DNA from: Gammaproteobacteria bacterium | GTDB taxonomy: Bacteria; Pseudomonadota; Gammaproteobacteria; Burkholderiales; Burkholderiaceae_C | NCBI GenBank assembly: GCA_025359085.1 | Contig: JANYHL010000070.1 | Location: 1-39,494 of the forward strand | Length of the DNA stretch: 39,494 nucleotides | Direction of reading: 5' to 3' | Shown: one piece after another, positions 1 to 8,739 of the stretch | Numbering within the stretch: position 1 is the first letter of the stretch | Layout of the letters: each line of letters opens with the position of its first letter | Translations under genes and position numbers: made by a program | Notes under the pieces: generated by a model | Database searches by the model: none | What the model was told of the DNA's origin: nothing | What the model saw: only the letters and a program-made list of their open reading frames with translations

Positions 1-531
1 GTGCTTTGCGATTTGGGGTACCAGCTCGCTCAATGTGCGCGTCAACTCATCCACACTTGGCACACCGGCATGTGATTTGGAAAGCTCCTGCAATAGCCAG
101 CAAAACGCCAGTTCGCTGTCGGTATTGCCGACCGGGCGAAAACTGCCGTGCAGGGTGGGCGCATAGTTTTTCAGATCGCCATTGTGGGCAAACACCCAGT
201 AGTGGCCCCACAACTCGCGCACAAACGGGTGGCAGTTTTCCAGCGCCACGGCACCCAGGGTCGCCTTGCGCACATGGGCGATGACGTTATGGCTCTTGAT
301 CGGATAAGTGCGCAGCATTTTGGCAATCGGCGAGGTGGCCGCTCCCTCTTTGTCGACGAAATAGCGCACGCCCTTGCCGGGTTGGTCCGGTGTGCTGCTC
401 TCGCTTTCAAAGAAGGCTATGCCCCAACCATCGGCATGGTGGGCGGTGCCGCCGCCACGTTGCGAAAAACCGGTGAAACTCAGCGTTAGACTGGCGGGCA
501 GATGGCTGTTCATTCCAAGCAATTGACACAT
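1..531 (-). CDS. Class II glutamine amidotransferase (YafJ-like), 3' part outside window
   Basis: The first 177 residues are present; the gene runs off the left edge. It begins Met-Cys-Gln-Leu-Leu-Gly, which places the N-terminal nucleophile cysteine (Cys2) of the Ntn-type glutaminase fold directly after the start codon. Further family marks are an HHADGWGIAF stretch near residue 34, an IAHVRKAT segment, ENCHPF and a VFAHNGDL motif, all typical of YafJ/Gn-AT_II proteins that hydrolyse glutamine to glutamate and ammonia. The acceptor substrate of this family is not known. The ATG at 529-531 is fixed by the need for cysteine at position 2. The next gene on this strand ends at 626 on its upstream side, so it may be transcribed with the sensor pair. 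Confidence 0.88.
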   Translation of the reverse strand, partial: MCQLLGMNSHLPASLTLSFTGFSQRGGGTAHHADGWGIAFFESESSTPDQPGKGVRYFVDKEGAATSPIAKMLRTYPIKSHNVIAHVRKATLGAVALENCHPFVRELWGHYWVFAHNGDLKNYAPTLHGSFRPVGNTDSELAFCWLLQELSKSHAGVPSVDELTRTLSELVPQIAKH

Positions 532-625
532 GGCCGCATTTTAGAGCTGGCCCGGCTTGGTGATCGGGTCAATCCCAATGAGCTCGTCAACTTACCATGC
601 TTGGCTCGCCTGTCAGGGACTTTTT

Positions 626-1285
626 TTAACTGTCACTGGGGCATTCCCAATTAGATACCAAGCTCAGGATGCGTATCTCAAATTCGCTGGCGTGTCGGGT
701 ATCACCGATCTCCTGGCCTAATCGGAACATCAGGGTTCGGACTTGTTCACCGCTCGTAGCGAAGCGTAGTTCTTTCTCATACTCCAGCGCCACCATGCGA
801 GCGACCGGCCCCAGATAGAACGTGAGTTCATGGACCACTGTTTCAAACAGCTCGGAGCCGCGGAGCCGCAAGTCTGTGGGGCCCGGCGACGTATCCTGTC
901 GCACGGTCAAGGGGGCGAACGATGCTGCCCCGGCCAACTTTCCTGGCTTCGACGACACGAAATCATCATCCAGATCAGGGGCTGTCGCGAGTTCCTTGAA
1001 AAAATCGAAGTTAGCCGGCAAACTCTCGCCCGCTGCGATGCATGTCATATCTTGCCTGAAGGAGTACTCTCCAGACTGAATCCGACGGATCAGAGAAGTT
1101 GCTTTCTCGCGTTGGTGCAAGCGGTAGTTATAGGAAACGATTCGTCCATTTTGCAATGCAATCCTCACCGAATGATCCAGTTCGGTCCGGATGAACATGG
1201 TTCCGGTACTCTTGCTGATCACGAGGGCTTGCAACTCGTCAATGAGTTCAGCATAGCTCAGATGTTGATGTTCGCGCAGACTCAT
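626..1285 (-). CDS. DUF4388-like (PatA N-terminal type) protein of unknown function
   Basis: A 219-residue cytoplasmic protein with no signal peptide or membrane segment. Residues 5-75 have the look of a DUF4388 domain: a helix, an STGTMFI strand, then IALQNGRIVSYNY and a closing SGEYSFRQD. Residues 85-130 are a polar, probably disordered linker. The last 80 residues form a second helical region (ELFETVVHELTFYLGPVARMV) that I cannot name with certainty. I chose the ATG at 1285, which has GGAG nine bases upstream; an in-frame TTG at 1300 is the alternative. It lies close downstream of the Cache-HAMP sensor gene, so the two are probably cotranscribed and may form one sensory unit. The function is inference only. 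Confidence 0.7.
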   Translation of the reverse strand: MSLREHQHLSYAELIDELQALVISKSTGTMFIRTELDHSVRIALQNGRIVSYNYRLHQREKATSLIRRIQSGEYSFRQDMTCIAAGESLPANFDFFKELATAPDLDDDFVSSKPGKLAGAASFAPLTVRQDTSPGPTDLRLRGSELFETVVHELTFYLGPVARMVALEYEKELRFATSGEQVRTLMFRLGQEIGDTRHASEFEIRILSLVSNWECPSDS

Positions 1286-1319
1286 CAGATCCGACTCCAA
1301 CTGTGGTCAAGGGAAGGGA

Positions 1320-2513
1320 TCAACCCTGCTCGGATCTCTTGGCTAGCATGGAGAGAGATTTCTTCAAACTCGCTCTCATACGTTCGAAAGAGCGGATCAG
1401 TACCCCGATCTCGTCCTGCCTTTGGGTCTCCAGCGTGTGATCGATGTTTCCCATACTGATGTCGTTGGCTTGTTCCGCAAGTTGCACCAAGGGATTGATA
1501 ATCTCGGAGCGTAGATAGAGGTGTGCGCTGACGAAGCTGACCACAAAGATCACTATTGTGATGAGAGCCAGAAAAATTAAAGACAAACGCTGGCTTTGTA
1601 TCTGGTCGCTGACATCGCTTAGCGCTAACACAACACCCACTTGTTTTCCCGCAGCATCCTTCAGCGGGAACGCGCCCCGGGCGAAGGTCGAAGCCCCTTC
1701 CGTGACCGTGCCCAGATAGGTGGCCGCCTTGACTGAACGAATTTCTGACCCTAAGGCCATGGAAGCCACAGAATTGGGGTCGCTCATGGTGCTGCTGACC
1801 ATGACATAGTCCTTCATGGCATCCCAGTTGTCAGTCTTGCTCGTTGCTTTCAGGGCACCGCGGTAATCGTCTTCATTGAGAAAACTCTTTTCTACCAGGA
1901 CGGCGACATCGATACCGGTTTGTTTCTTCATCAAACGATCAAAGTGATCGATCTCTTCGCCGAACTCCAGGTAGCCCACCACGCTTCCATTGTGGATGTA
2001 GGGCATGACGCGGCGCAGCGCGAAGGCCGTCTTGCCAAGTTCGATCCCACTGGATTCCTTCCCCGATGCCCTGGCGCGCAGGAACGTTTCACGGTCGATG
2101 GTGTCGCCTGATAATTGTGTCCCATGCGCCCGCAAGTAGCATGTTCCATTCTTGTCGATGAAGTACATGTGCGTGATGCCGTAACGTGATTTATTGCTAC
2201 GGTAAATGTCCTGCACAGCGGAGATGAGCGCCTGCCGATCCTGGTGGTCAGCAAAGATTTGACTGACGGTAGTGTTGGTGGCGAAAGAATCCATGGCCGC
2301 GCCAAGCATTTTGGAATCGTTGTCCACGAGAAGATTGAAAACGCCTTGAGATTGCTCCACGACTTTCTGGGCATTCAGATTGATACTCTGAGTCGCAGAA
2401 TAGTAAAGAACACCCGCATAGCAGGCAGCCAACAAGATTTCAAGGGCCAGAACACCGCCCAGCATCTTGATGCGAATACTTCCCTTGAACATTCCGAGAT
2501 TCATGAGGTTCAC
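1320..2513 (-). CDS. Cache-HAMP membrane sensor without output domain
   Basis: A 397-residue inner-membrane protein. TM1 spans about residues 17-39. A large periplasmic region follows (about 40-309) with a Cache-type ligand-binding fold, including YFIDKNGTCYLRAHG near 117 and RRVMPYIHNGSVVGYLEFG near 168. TM2 is at about 310-332 and a HAMP domain at about 333-385 (DEIGVLIRSFERM). The protein stops about a dozen residues after HAMP, so it has no methyl-accepting helix, kinase, GGDEF or other output domain. Chemoreceptors with this input part usually have well over 500 residues. The ATG is preceded by AAAGGTG. The downstream partner is the DUF4388-like protein, which may take the signal. It could also be a receptor that lost its C-terminus, but the clean stop and tight spacing argue for a real short form. 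Confidence 0.82.
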   Translation of the reverse strand: MNLMNLGMFKGSIRIKMLGGVLALEILLAACYAGVLYYSATQSINLNAQKVVEQSQGVFNLLVDNDSKMLGAAMDSFATNTTVSQIFADHQDRQALISAVQDIYRSNKSRYGITHMYFIDKNGTCYLRAHGTQLSGDTIDRETFLRARASGKESSGIELGKTAFALRRVMPYIHNGSVVGYLEFGEEIDHFDRLMKKQTGIDVAVLVEKSFLNEDDYRGALKATSKTDNWDAMKDYVMVSSTMSDPNSVASMALGSEIRSVKAATYLGTVTEGASTFARGAFPLKDAAGKQVGVVLALSDVSDQIQSQRLSLIFLALITIVIFVVSFVSAHLYLRSEIINPLVQLAEQANDISMGNIDHTLETQRQDEIGVLIRSFERMRASLKKSLSMLAKRSEQG

Positions 2514-2880
2514 CTTTCAGATAATGATGTCGTTTCGATCACAAGACAAAAATGTTTTGCCTTGGATCGCCCTAAGCGCGACGCCGAGGCGCGTACCGAA
2601 TAATTCAAATTCATTTGGGGTTATCCATGTTGAGGCGGGAAATCACCTCGAACCGCATGAATCCAGTCTTCTTTGAAGCCTGCGGTTAAGTCTACGCTTC
2701 GGCGTAGTACCCGAACGTGGTGCAGTTCCTTCGGGAATCTGTATTCCTTGATCAGCATCAAGCTTGTGCCATATTGAGTCTGCGCATGCAGCTTGAAAAC
2801 CTGGCTGAATCTGAACACAGCCATGGCTGCACTCTGGTGCAAAATGTTCGACATAGACAAAGTAGTCGTGAGGAGACATT
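2514..2880. other. 367-base intergenic region with clustered inverted repeats
   Basis: This is the divergent space between the Cache-HAMP sensor (minus) and the CoA-transferase (plus). I see no convincing gene. Within 2651-2762 there are four inverted repeats in a row: AACCGCA/TGCGGTT arms at 2651-2657 and 2681-2687; CTACGC-TTCG-GCGTAG at 2692-2707; CCCGAA/TTCGGG arms at 2710-2715 and 2730-2735; and CTTGAT-CAGC-ATCAAG at 2747-2762. A GAGGAGA ribosome-binding site precedes the TTG at 2881. No promoter could be placed with confidence. Confidence 0.6.
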
Positions 2881-4833
2881 TTGCATACCAATTTCAATCT
2901 CGATGAACACGTCGGGCCGGGCACGCGGCGCAACAAAGTGGTAACGGCGCAGGAGGCGGTGCGGTTGATTCATGACGGCGACACCGTGGCCACCAGCGGT
3001 TTCGTGGGCATTGGATTTGCCGAGGAAATTGCGGTGGCGCTGGAGGCGCGTTTTCTGGAAAATCAGCGTGAAACGGGCGTCGGCGTGCCGGGCCAGCTGA
3101 CGCTGGTTTATGCGGCCGGTCAGGGTGACGGCCAAACGCGCGGTCTCAACCACTTCGGCCATGCCGGCATGGTGCGCCGCGTGGTGGGTGGGCATTGGGG
3201 TCTGGTGCCGGCCTTGCAAAAATTGGCGGTGGACAACGCGATTGAGGCCTACAACCTGCCGCAAGGCGTGATTTCTCATTTGTTTCGCGACATTGCCGCG
3301 GGCAAGCCCGGCACGCTGACGCATGTGGGGCTGGACACCTTTGTCGACCCGCGCTTTGGTGGCGGCAAGATCAACGCCCGCACCACCGAGGAGCTGGTGC
3401 GCCTGATGGAGATCGATGGCCGCGAGTACCTTTTTTACAAGGCGTTTCCGATCTCGGTCGGCATCATTCGCGCCACCACCGCCGACCCCGACGGCAACCT
3501 CAGCATGGAGCGCGAAGCGCTCACGCTCGAATCGCTGGCGATTGCCATGGCAGTGCGTAATTCGGGCGGTATTGTCATTGCCCAGGTGGAACGCTTGGCC
3601 GAGCGTGGCACTTTGCATCCGCGTCAGGTGCGGGTGCCCGGCGTGCTGGTGGATGCGGTGGTGGTGGCGAGCGACCCGGCGTACCACATGCAAACCTTTT
3701 CCGAACAGTACAACCCGGCCTATTCGGGTGAAATCAGGGTGCCGATCGATACCTTGGCGACGCTGGCGCTGACCGCGCGCAAGGTGATCGCCCGGCGCGC
3801 GGCGCTGGAACTGCGGCCCAACAATGTGGTGAACCTGGGCATTGGCATGCCCGAAGGCGTGGCCGGCGTGGCGGCCGAAGAAAAGGTGATTGACCTGATG
3901 ACGCTGACCGCCGAGCCCGGCGTCATCGGCGGCATTCCGGCCAGCGGCATGAGTTTTGGCGCGGCCGTCAATACCCAGGCGGTGATTGATCAACCCAACC
4001 AGTTCGACTTTTACGACGGCGGCGGGCTCGATATCGCAGTGCTGGGCTTGGCGCAAGCCGACGCGCAGGGGAATTTGAACGTCAGCAAGTTCGGGCCCCG
4101 GCTGGCGGGGGCGGGCGGCTTTATCAACATCAGCCAGAATGCCAAGACAGTGGTGTTCGTCGGCACGTTCACCGCCGGGGAGCTGGATGTGCGGGTGGAG
4201 CATGGGCGACTGCGGGTGGTGGCGGAGGGCACGACGCGCAAGTTTGTGCAAGAGGTGGAACATCGCACCTTCAGTGGGCGTGAAGCGCGCCGACGCGGAC
4301 AGCGGGTGTTGTATGTGACCGAGCGTTGTGTCTTTCAATTGATCGGTGACGGTCTCCAGGGGGCGCTGGAGTTGATCGAAATTGCACCCGGCATTGACCT
4401 CGAGCGCGACGTGCTGGCGCACATGGATTTCATGCCGGCGATCAGCCCGCAACTCAAATTGATGGATGCCGCCTTGTTTGCCGAGGGCCCTCTCGGCCTG
4501 CGTGAGCGCCTGCTCGCCACCCCGCTGGCACAACGCTTTGAACTGGACCGGGCGCACCGCGTGCTGTTCATCAATTGTGAAGGACTGGCCATCGACGCCC
4601 TGTCCGATATTGCCGAGGTGGAGCGCATGGTGGCCGAGCTGTTGACGCCGGTGGTGACCAGCCCGGCCGAGCGGGTGGCGGTGGTGGTCAATTACGACAG
4701 TTTTACGATTCTGCCCACTTTGGTGGACGCGTACTCTGTCATGGTCAAGCGCTTGACCGCGCGCTTTTACAGCCGGGTGACGCGCTACGGCACCGGGGGC
4801 TTTCTGAAAGCGCGACTTGATTGGGACAAATGA
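2881..4833 (+). CDS. Family I acyl-CoA:carboxylate CoA-transferase, long form
   Basis: A 650-residue cytoplasmic enzyme related to acetate/3-oxoacid and propionate CoA-transferases, which move CoA between a donor acyl-CoA and a free carboxylic acid. The alpha half is at about 19-290 ([10 protein letters not shown]-type glycine region near 39) and the beta half at about 295-530 (NLGIGMPEG near 318). The likely catalytic glutamate is Glu345 in TAEPGVIGG, followed by the FYDGGGLD segment. Propionate CoA-transferases are usually about 520 residues, so the last 110 residues are an extra domain containing [13 protein letters not shown] and a Tyr/Arg-rich end. The start is TTG, supported by GAGGAGA six bases upstream; no better ATG lies near. 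It overlaps the next gene by ATGA. The exact acyl substrate cannot be read from the sequence. Confidence 0.85.
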   Translation: MHTNFNLDEHVGPGTRRNKVVTAQEAVRLIHDGDTVATSGFVGIGFAEEIAVALEARFLENQRETGVGVPGQLTLVYAAGQGDGQTRGLNHFGHAGMVRRVVGGHWGLVPALQKLAVDNAIEAYNLPQGVISHLFRDIAAGKPGTLTHVGLDTFVDPRFGGGKINARTTEELVRLMEIDGREYLFYKAFPISVGIIRATTADPDGNLSMEREALTLESLAIAMAVRNSGGIVIAQVERLAERGTLHPRQVRVPGVLVDAVVVASDPAYHMQTFSEQYNPAYSGEIRVPIDTLATLALTARKVIARRAALELRPNNVVNLGIGMPEGVAGVAAEEKVIDLMTLTAEPGVIGGIPASGMSFGAAVNTQAVIDQPNQFDFYDGGGLDIAVLGLAQADAQGNLNVSKFGPRLAGAGGFINISQNAKTVVFVGTFTAGELDVRVEHGRLRVVAEGTTRKFVQEVEHRTFSGREARRRGQRVLYVTERCVFQLIGDGLQGALELIEIAPGIDLERDVLAHMDFMPAISPQLKLMDAALFAEGPLGLRERLLATPLAQRFELDRAHRVLFINCEGLAIDALSDIAEVERMVAELLTPVVTSPAERVAVVVNYDSFTILPTLVDAYSVMVKRLTARFYSRVTRYGTGGFLKARLDWDK

Positions 4834-5744
4834 AAACAAGAAGTGATGACGCGCCGACCAGCGCGATGAAGGGCGTGATCCTGTGCGCTGACGATTTTGC
4901 GGTGAACGCCAGCGCCTCACTGGGCATTGCCACGCTGGCCGCCATGGGACGCATCAGCGCCACCAGTGTCATGGTGCTGTCACCGCGCTGGGCGCAGGAC
5001 GTGGCCTTGCTGCAAGATCTGCGGGGCCGCATCGACGTCGGATTACACCTGGACTGGACCAGCAGCTTCGCTGTTGCCGCCGGGCACGGCGTGTCGCTGG
5101 GCGCGGCGATGCGCAAGGCCGTGCTCGGTGGCTTCGAGCCCGGGTCAGCACGCGCCATCATTGAACGTCAGCTTGATCTGTTTGAAGCCCAGTGGCAGGC
5201 GCCGCCCGACTATGTGGATGGCCACCAGCATGTGCAGCAATTCGCCGGTATTCGCCAGGCGCTGGTGCAGGCCTTGAGCCGCCGTTATGGCAGCGGCAGT
5301 GGCCGTGAACAGGGCCGTCAGCACCGCAGGGAGGAAGGTCAAAGCGGTTCAAACCCTGCAACACCTTATGTGCGCATTTCGTGCGCACCCGCTGGCGCGG
5401 CGGATTTTAAAAGCCGGGTGATCGCGGCGATGGGTGCATCTGCTCTTAAAAACATAGCTTCTGACGCTGGTTTGACGGGGGCTACAGCCTTGTTAGGCAT
5501 TTATGATTTCGCGGGGGGGCAGCGTCGCTATGGCGCTCTCATGCAGGCCTGGCTGCGCGCGGCCCCGGCGGGCAGCATCATCATGTGTCACCCGGCGCTA
5601 GCCGCTGAGCCCGACGACGGCATAGGTGTGGCGCGGGCCGAGGAATTCGCCTACCTCAACGGCCCGGACTTCTCCCAAGCGCTGGCGCAGGCCTGCGTGC
5701 AGCTGGTTCGGGGCGGGGCCCTGACCGCTAAAATCCGCCGGTGA
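4830..5744 (+). CDS. ChbG/HpnK (YdjC) family carbohydrate deacetylase
   Basis: A 304-residue YdjC-fold metal-dependent deacetylase. Near the N-terminus, LCADDFAVN carries the metal-binding aspartates; VGLHLDW and [11 protein letters not shown] supply the histidines, and MCHP lies near the C-terminus. Family members remove acetyl groups from N-acetylated sugars, and HpnK-type members sit in lipid-modification clusters. The ATG at 4830 overlaps the CoA-transferase stop (ATGA), and its own stop overlaps the GTG of the ArnT-like gene, so the three are coupled. Two oddities are visible. A polar Gly/Arg/Gln-rich insert lies near residues 153-175. At 5453-5489 the coding sequence is a copy of the dispersed 37-bp repeat, giving [17 protein letters not shown] just before the family motif GIYDF. 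An internal ATG at 4866 is a possible alternative start. Confidence 0.82.
   Translation: MKTRSDDAPTSAMKGVILCADDFAVNASASLGIATLAAMGRISATSVMVLSPRWAQDVALLQDLRGRIDVGLHLDWTSSFAVAAGHGVSLGAAMRKAVLGGFEPGSARAIIERQLDLFEAQWQAPPDYVDGHQHVQQFAGIRQALVQALSRRYGSGSGREQGRQHRREEGQSGSNPATPYVRISCAPAGAADFKSRVIAAMGASALKNIASDAGLTGATALLGIYDFAGGQRRYGALMQAWLRAAPAGSIIMCHPALAAEPDDGIGVARAEEFAYLNGPDFSQALAQACVQLVRGGALTAKIRR
5453..5489 (+). repeat. Dispersed 37-bp repeat, copy 1 (inside deacetylase gene)
   Basis: CATAGC at 5453-5458, exactly 19 bases, then GGGGCTACAGCC at 5478-5489. The spacer contains ACGC and ends in ACG, as in most other copies. It is read on the coding strand, with ATA-GCT as the first full codons of the box. 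Confidence 0.75.
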
Positions 5745-7312
5745 CTACTTCCTTGACTGAACGACAAAAATCCTGGCTGACCCTGGCTGGCTTGTGGCTA
5801 CTGCTGCTGTTGATGGCCGCGCTGCGGCCGCTGGCGGTGCCCGATGAAGGCCGCTACGGCGAGATTGGCCGCTGGATGCTGCAAAGCGGCGATTGGCTGA
5901 CGCCGCGCCTCAATGGCCTGCCGTTCTTTCACAAGCCGCCGCTGCTGCATTGGTTGCAGGCGGTGTCGCTCGCCACCTTCGGCATCAACGAGCTGGCCTT
6001 GCGTCTGGTGCCGGCACTGCATGCGGGCTTGATGCTGGTGGCGCTGTACCTGTCGGCACGAACTATCAGCACCGAGACCATCGCCCGACGCGCCGTGCTG
6101 ATGTTGGGCAGCAGCCTGACCTTTCTGGTGGGTGGCCAGTATGTGAACCACGACATGCTGGTGGCCACCTGGATTGGGGTGGCGATCTGGTGCTTTGCCT
6201 TCGCCTTCATGGCCGGTGAGAAACCCAATGCGGTGCTGGCTCGGCTCGGCTTTGCCGCCTGTGCCCTGGGGATGCTCAGCAAAGGGCTGATTGGCATTGC
6301 CCTGCCAGGCGTGGTGCTGTTCATCTGGCTGCTCTGGACGCGCCAATTCAAAAAAGTGCTTTACCTGCCCTGGTTCAGTGGGCTGGCGCTGTTTGCCCTG
6401 ATTGCCTTGCCGTGGTTTGTGCTGGCGCAGCAAAAATACCCGCAGCTGTTTGACTACATGTTCATTGGTCAGCAACTCAATCGCTACACCGCCACCACGT
6501 ACAACAACCCGCAGCCCTGGTGGTTTTACCTGCTGGCGCTGGCGCTCTTGTTTTTCCCTTGGGTCTTTTTTGCCTTGACCCTGTGGCGTCGGCCAGCCAA
6601 GGCAGCCGCGGCGACCGAGGTCGCGCCGCTGGCAACGGTGTGGTGGAGCCTGTGCTGGATCTGGGTCGTGGCCATCATCACCTTCTTCTCCATTCCGAAC
6701 TCCAAGCTGGTGGGCTATGCGCTGCCGGTGATGCCGCCGCTGGCGCTGCTGGCGGCGCTGGGCTGGCAGCGCACCATGGCGCACCGGGCGCATGCTGGCA
6801 AGATTTTTACCGGCTTGTGCCTGCTCAATCTGGCTATTGCGCTGGTGTTGATGGCCAAAGTGGGTGACGTGACCCGCACCGGTCGCGCGCAGGACGTGGC
6901 CCAGGCGCTGGCCTGCGCCGCCCAGCCGACCGATACTGTTTATGTGTCGGGCAAGTATCCCTACGATCTGCCGTTCTATGCGCAAACCAGCCGACCCCTG
7001 GTGGTGCTGGAGGATTGGCCAGCATTGCGCCAGCGCGCCGGGGATGGCTGGCAGCGCGAGCTGTTTGAAGGTGCTGACTTTGACGCGCAGGCGGCCAGGG
7101 TGCTGCAGTCACCCGAGGCGCTGGCGCCGGTGGGTGTCGTGCCGGGCAACTGGTTGGTGGTCCAAACCGGCAACAAAATGGCCGAGCGGCTGGCGGGCTG
7201 GAAACTTTTCTACCAAGGGGCGGGTTGGGTGCTGTACCAGTCGGGCAACCCGCTAGCGCCGGAACGCCCAGAAGCGGCTCAGCACAAAGGTCTGCCCGGC
7301 TGCAAACACTAG
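5741..7312 (+). CDS. ArnT-like glycosyltransferase family 39 membrane protein
   Basis: A 523-residue polytopic inner-membrane protein of the PMT/ArnT (GT-C) superfamily, which transfers a sugar from a polyprenyl-phosphate carrier to an acceptor such as lipid A on the periplasmic side. The first periplasmic loop has the family pattern PDEGRYGEIGRWML (about residues 33-46, with the catalytic-type acidic pair), then GLPFFHKPPLLHW. About ten or more hydrophobic segments follow, and a soluble C-terminal domain begins near residue 375. The GTG start at 5741 overlaps the upstream stop (GTGA). The last 60 bases run antisense over the 3' end of gtrA. The neighbouring deacetylase, GT2 and GtrA genes support a role in modifying envelope lipids or polysaccharide. 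The sugar and acceptor are not determined. Confidence 0.85.
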   Translation: MTTSLTERQKSWLTLAGLWLLLLLMAALRPLAVPDEGRYGEIGRWMLQSGDWLTPRLNGLPFFHKPPLLHWLQAVSLATFGINELALRLVPALHAGLMLVALYLSARTISTETIARRAVLMLGSSLTFLVGGQYVNHDMLVATWIGVAIWCFAFAFMAGEKPNAVLARLGFAACALGMLSKGLIGIALPGVVLFIWLLWTRQFKKVLYLPWFSGLALFALIALPWFVLAQQKYPQLFDYMFIGQQLNRYTATTYNNPQPWWFYLLALALLFFPWVFFALTLWRRPAKAAAATEVAPLATVWWSLCWIWVVAIITFFSIPNSKLVGYALPVMPPLALLAALGWQRTMAHRAHAGKIFTGLCLLNLAIALVLMAKVGDVTRTGRAQDVAQALACAAQPTDTVYVSGKYPYDLPFYAQTSRPLVVLEDWPALRQRAGDGWQRELFEGADFDAQAARVLQSPEALAPVGVVPGNWLVVQTGNKMAERLAGWKLFYQGAGWVLYQSGNPLAPERPEAAQHKGLPGCKH

Positions 7313-7630
7313 CGCGGCGAACAAGGCCGGTAGCGCGGGCCAGCCCAGTGCGCGCAACAGCAGCATGAAAATAATTTCATTGCTGACAAAGCCTGCCAGC
7401 GCCGTCGCGGCAAAGCGGCCCAGGCTGGTGCTGACGCTGGTGCCTGCATCCTTGAAGCTCAACCGCCGATGGCCGGCAAAGCTGACAAAAAAAGCAACGC
7501 AAAAACCCAGTGCATTGGCCAGCTCGGGCCACATCTGGCCTTGAGCCAGCGCAAACACCGCCATGTGCGTGAGCGCCGCGGCAGCACCGACCGTCAAAAA
7601 CCAGAAGGTTGACGCGTTCAAAGCAAGCAA
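7253..7630 (-). CDS. GtrA family membrane protein
   Basis: A 125-residue protein that is nearly all membrane: four hydrophobic segments at about 8-28, 37-53, 70-92 and 98-118, separated by short loops (AGHRRLSFKD; a closing LSRFWAFRR). This is the GtrA/DPMS layout; such proteins are thought to help flip polyprenyl-phosphate-linked sugars across the membrane. The TTG start at 7628-7630 lies inside the end of the GT2 gene, and a second in-frame TTG at 7621 overlaps that gene's stop, so translation is coupled to GT2 either way. Its 3' end overlaps the convergent ArnT-like gene by 60 bases. Together with GT2 it forms a classic GtrB-GtrA pair. Confidence 0.8.
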   Translation of the reverse strand: MLALNASTFWFLTVGAAAALTHMAVFALAQGQMWPELANALGFCVAFFVSFAGHRRLSFKDAGTSVSTSLGRFAATALAGFVSNEIIFMLLLRALGWPALPALFAALVFAAGQTFVLSRFWAFRR

Positions 7631-8637
7631 GACTGTTGCAGGATCAAGGGCGGATTGCCCGCCTGTGGCACGTACATGGGCTCCGCCAGGCCACTGCCCG
7701 AGCGCTGGCTGATGAGATACGGCGGGCGCTGTTTGACCTCTTCGTAAATGCGGCCTACATACTCTGCCAGCACGCCAATGGAGAGCAGTTGGATGCCGCT
7801 GAAAAACATCATGCCGACCACAATCGTGGCGTAGCCCGGCACCGCAATGCCCGAAATAAAGTATTCCCCCACCACCAAAGCGCCGTAGCCCAGGGCAATG
7901 AATGAGAGCACCATGCCGGTCAGCGTCAAGGCGCGCAAGGGCGCAATGGAAAACGCCAGAATTCCGGTCAGCGCCAGCGACAGCGAACCGCGCAGACCAA
8001 AGTTGCTCTTGCCATCGGCGCGCGCCAGCGGCTGGTAATCAATGGCGGTGCTGTTGAAGCCGACCCAGGCGTACAGCCCTTTCATGAAGCGGTTGCGCTC
8101 GGGCAGGCTCTTCAAGGCATCGACCACCTTGCGGTCCATCAGCCGAAAGTCGCCAGCATTGGCCGGAATTTTGACCCGGTTGCCAAAGTTGACCATTTTG
8201 TAAAACAGGCCGGTCAGACTCGACTGCAGCCCCGATTGGTCGTCCCGCGTTTTTCGTACTGCATAGACCACGTCCGCGCCTTGTCGCCATTTTTGCAGCA
8301 TGTCAGGCAGCAGCGCCACCGGGTGTTGGCCGTCGGCGTCCATCAAGACCACCACTTCGCCACGCGCGGCGTCAATGCCGGCGGTCAGCGCAGGCTCCTT
8401 GCCAAAGTTACGCGACAGTTGGATATAAACGATTTCCGGGTGGACGGCGCACAGCGCCTGCATCATCGGCGTGGTGTCGTCGCGGCTGCCATCGTCGACC
8501 ACGACCAGTTCAACGCGCTGACTCAAGGCTGAGAGGGTTGCCAGAATCGGAGGCAGCACCGTGCCCAGATTGCGCGCCTCGTTGAAGGCGGGGATCACAC
8601 AGGAGATCGAGGGGGATAAGTCAGAACGGGGCATCAT
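7618..8637 (-). CDS. GT2 family polyprenyl-phosphate glycosyltransferase (GtrB/DPM1-like)
   Basis: A 339-residue enzyme with an N-terminal GT-A domain and two C-terminal membrane helices (about 228-252 and 264-288). Visible motifs are SCVIPAFNEARNL near 12, VVVDDGSRDDT near 46, the RNFGKE box at 76-81 and LMDADGQHP with the metal-binding DxD at Asp100/Asp102. Enzymes of this type load a sugar from a nucleotide donor onto undecaprenyl phosphate at the inner membrane. The product would be flipped by GtrA and used by a GT-C enzyme such as the convergent ArnT-like protein. The gene starts with two adjacent ATGs (8637, 8634). It overlaps gtrA at its 3' end. A terminator of the preceding minus-strand gene separates it from psiF, so it probably has its own promoter. 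Confidence 0.85.
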   Translation of the reverse strand: MMPRSDLSPSISCVIPAFNEARNLGTVLPPILATLSALSQRVELVVVDDGSRDDTTPMMQALCAVHPEIVYIQLSRNFGKEPALTAGIDAARGEVVVLMDADGQHPVALLPDMLQKWRQGADVVYAVRKTRDDQSGLQSSLTGLFYKMVNFGNRVKIPANAGDFRLMDRKVVDALKSLPERNRFMKGLYAWVGFNSTAIDYQPLARADGKSNFGLRGSLSLALTGILAFSIAPLRALTLTGMVLSFIALGYGALVVGEYFISGIAVPGYATIVVGMMFFSGIQLLSIGVLAEYVGRIYEEVKQRPPYLISQRSGSGLAEPMYVPQAGNPPLILQQSCLL

Positions 8638-8656
8638 GACCGCATCATGCCAAAAG

Positions 8657-8692
8657 AAAACCCCGCTTCAACAATAGGGGCGGGGTTTTTTT
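8657..8692 (-). terminator. Rho-independent terminator after the PsiF-family gene
   Basis: A ten-base stem (AAAACCCCGC at 8657-8666 against GCGGGGTTTT at 8680-8689) with a 13-base loop. Read on the minus strand it is followed by TTTTCTTTT, which fits termination of the gene ending at 8740. The plus strand also has a run of seven T, so it could work in both directions. Confidence 0.8.
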
Positions 8693-8739
8693 AAAATTTA
8701 AGGTGTCGGTTTGCCGGGGCCAGCGCAGGGACGCACTGT

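Noticed and set aside
2521-2549. TTGTCT / CATTAT with 17-base spacing upstream of the Cache-HAMP gene (minus strand)
   Set aside because: Transcription would start at the ATG itself and exclude the AAAGGTG ribosome-binding site, so it is unlikely to be the promoter.
2621-2860. A 79-codon minus-strand frame between the sensor and the CoA-transferase
   Set aside because: No family resemblance, no convincing ribosome-binding site, and it runs through four inverted repeats that explain the sequence better.
2758-4920. A 720-codon open frame on the minus strand across the CoA-transferase gene
   Set aside because: It is the antisense shadow of a high-GC gene; its product is His/Arg/Gln-rich with no recognisable domain, while the plus strand encodes a clear enzyme.
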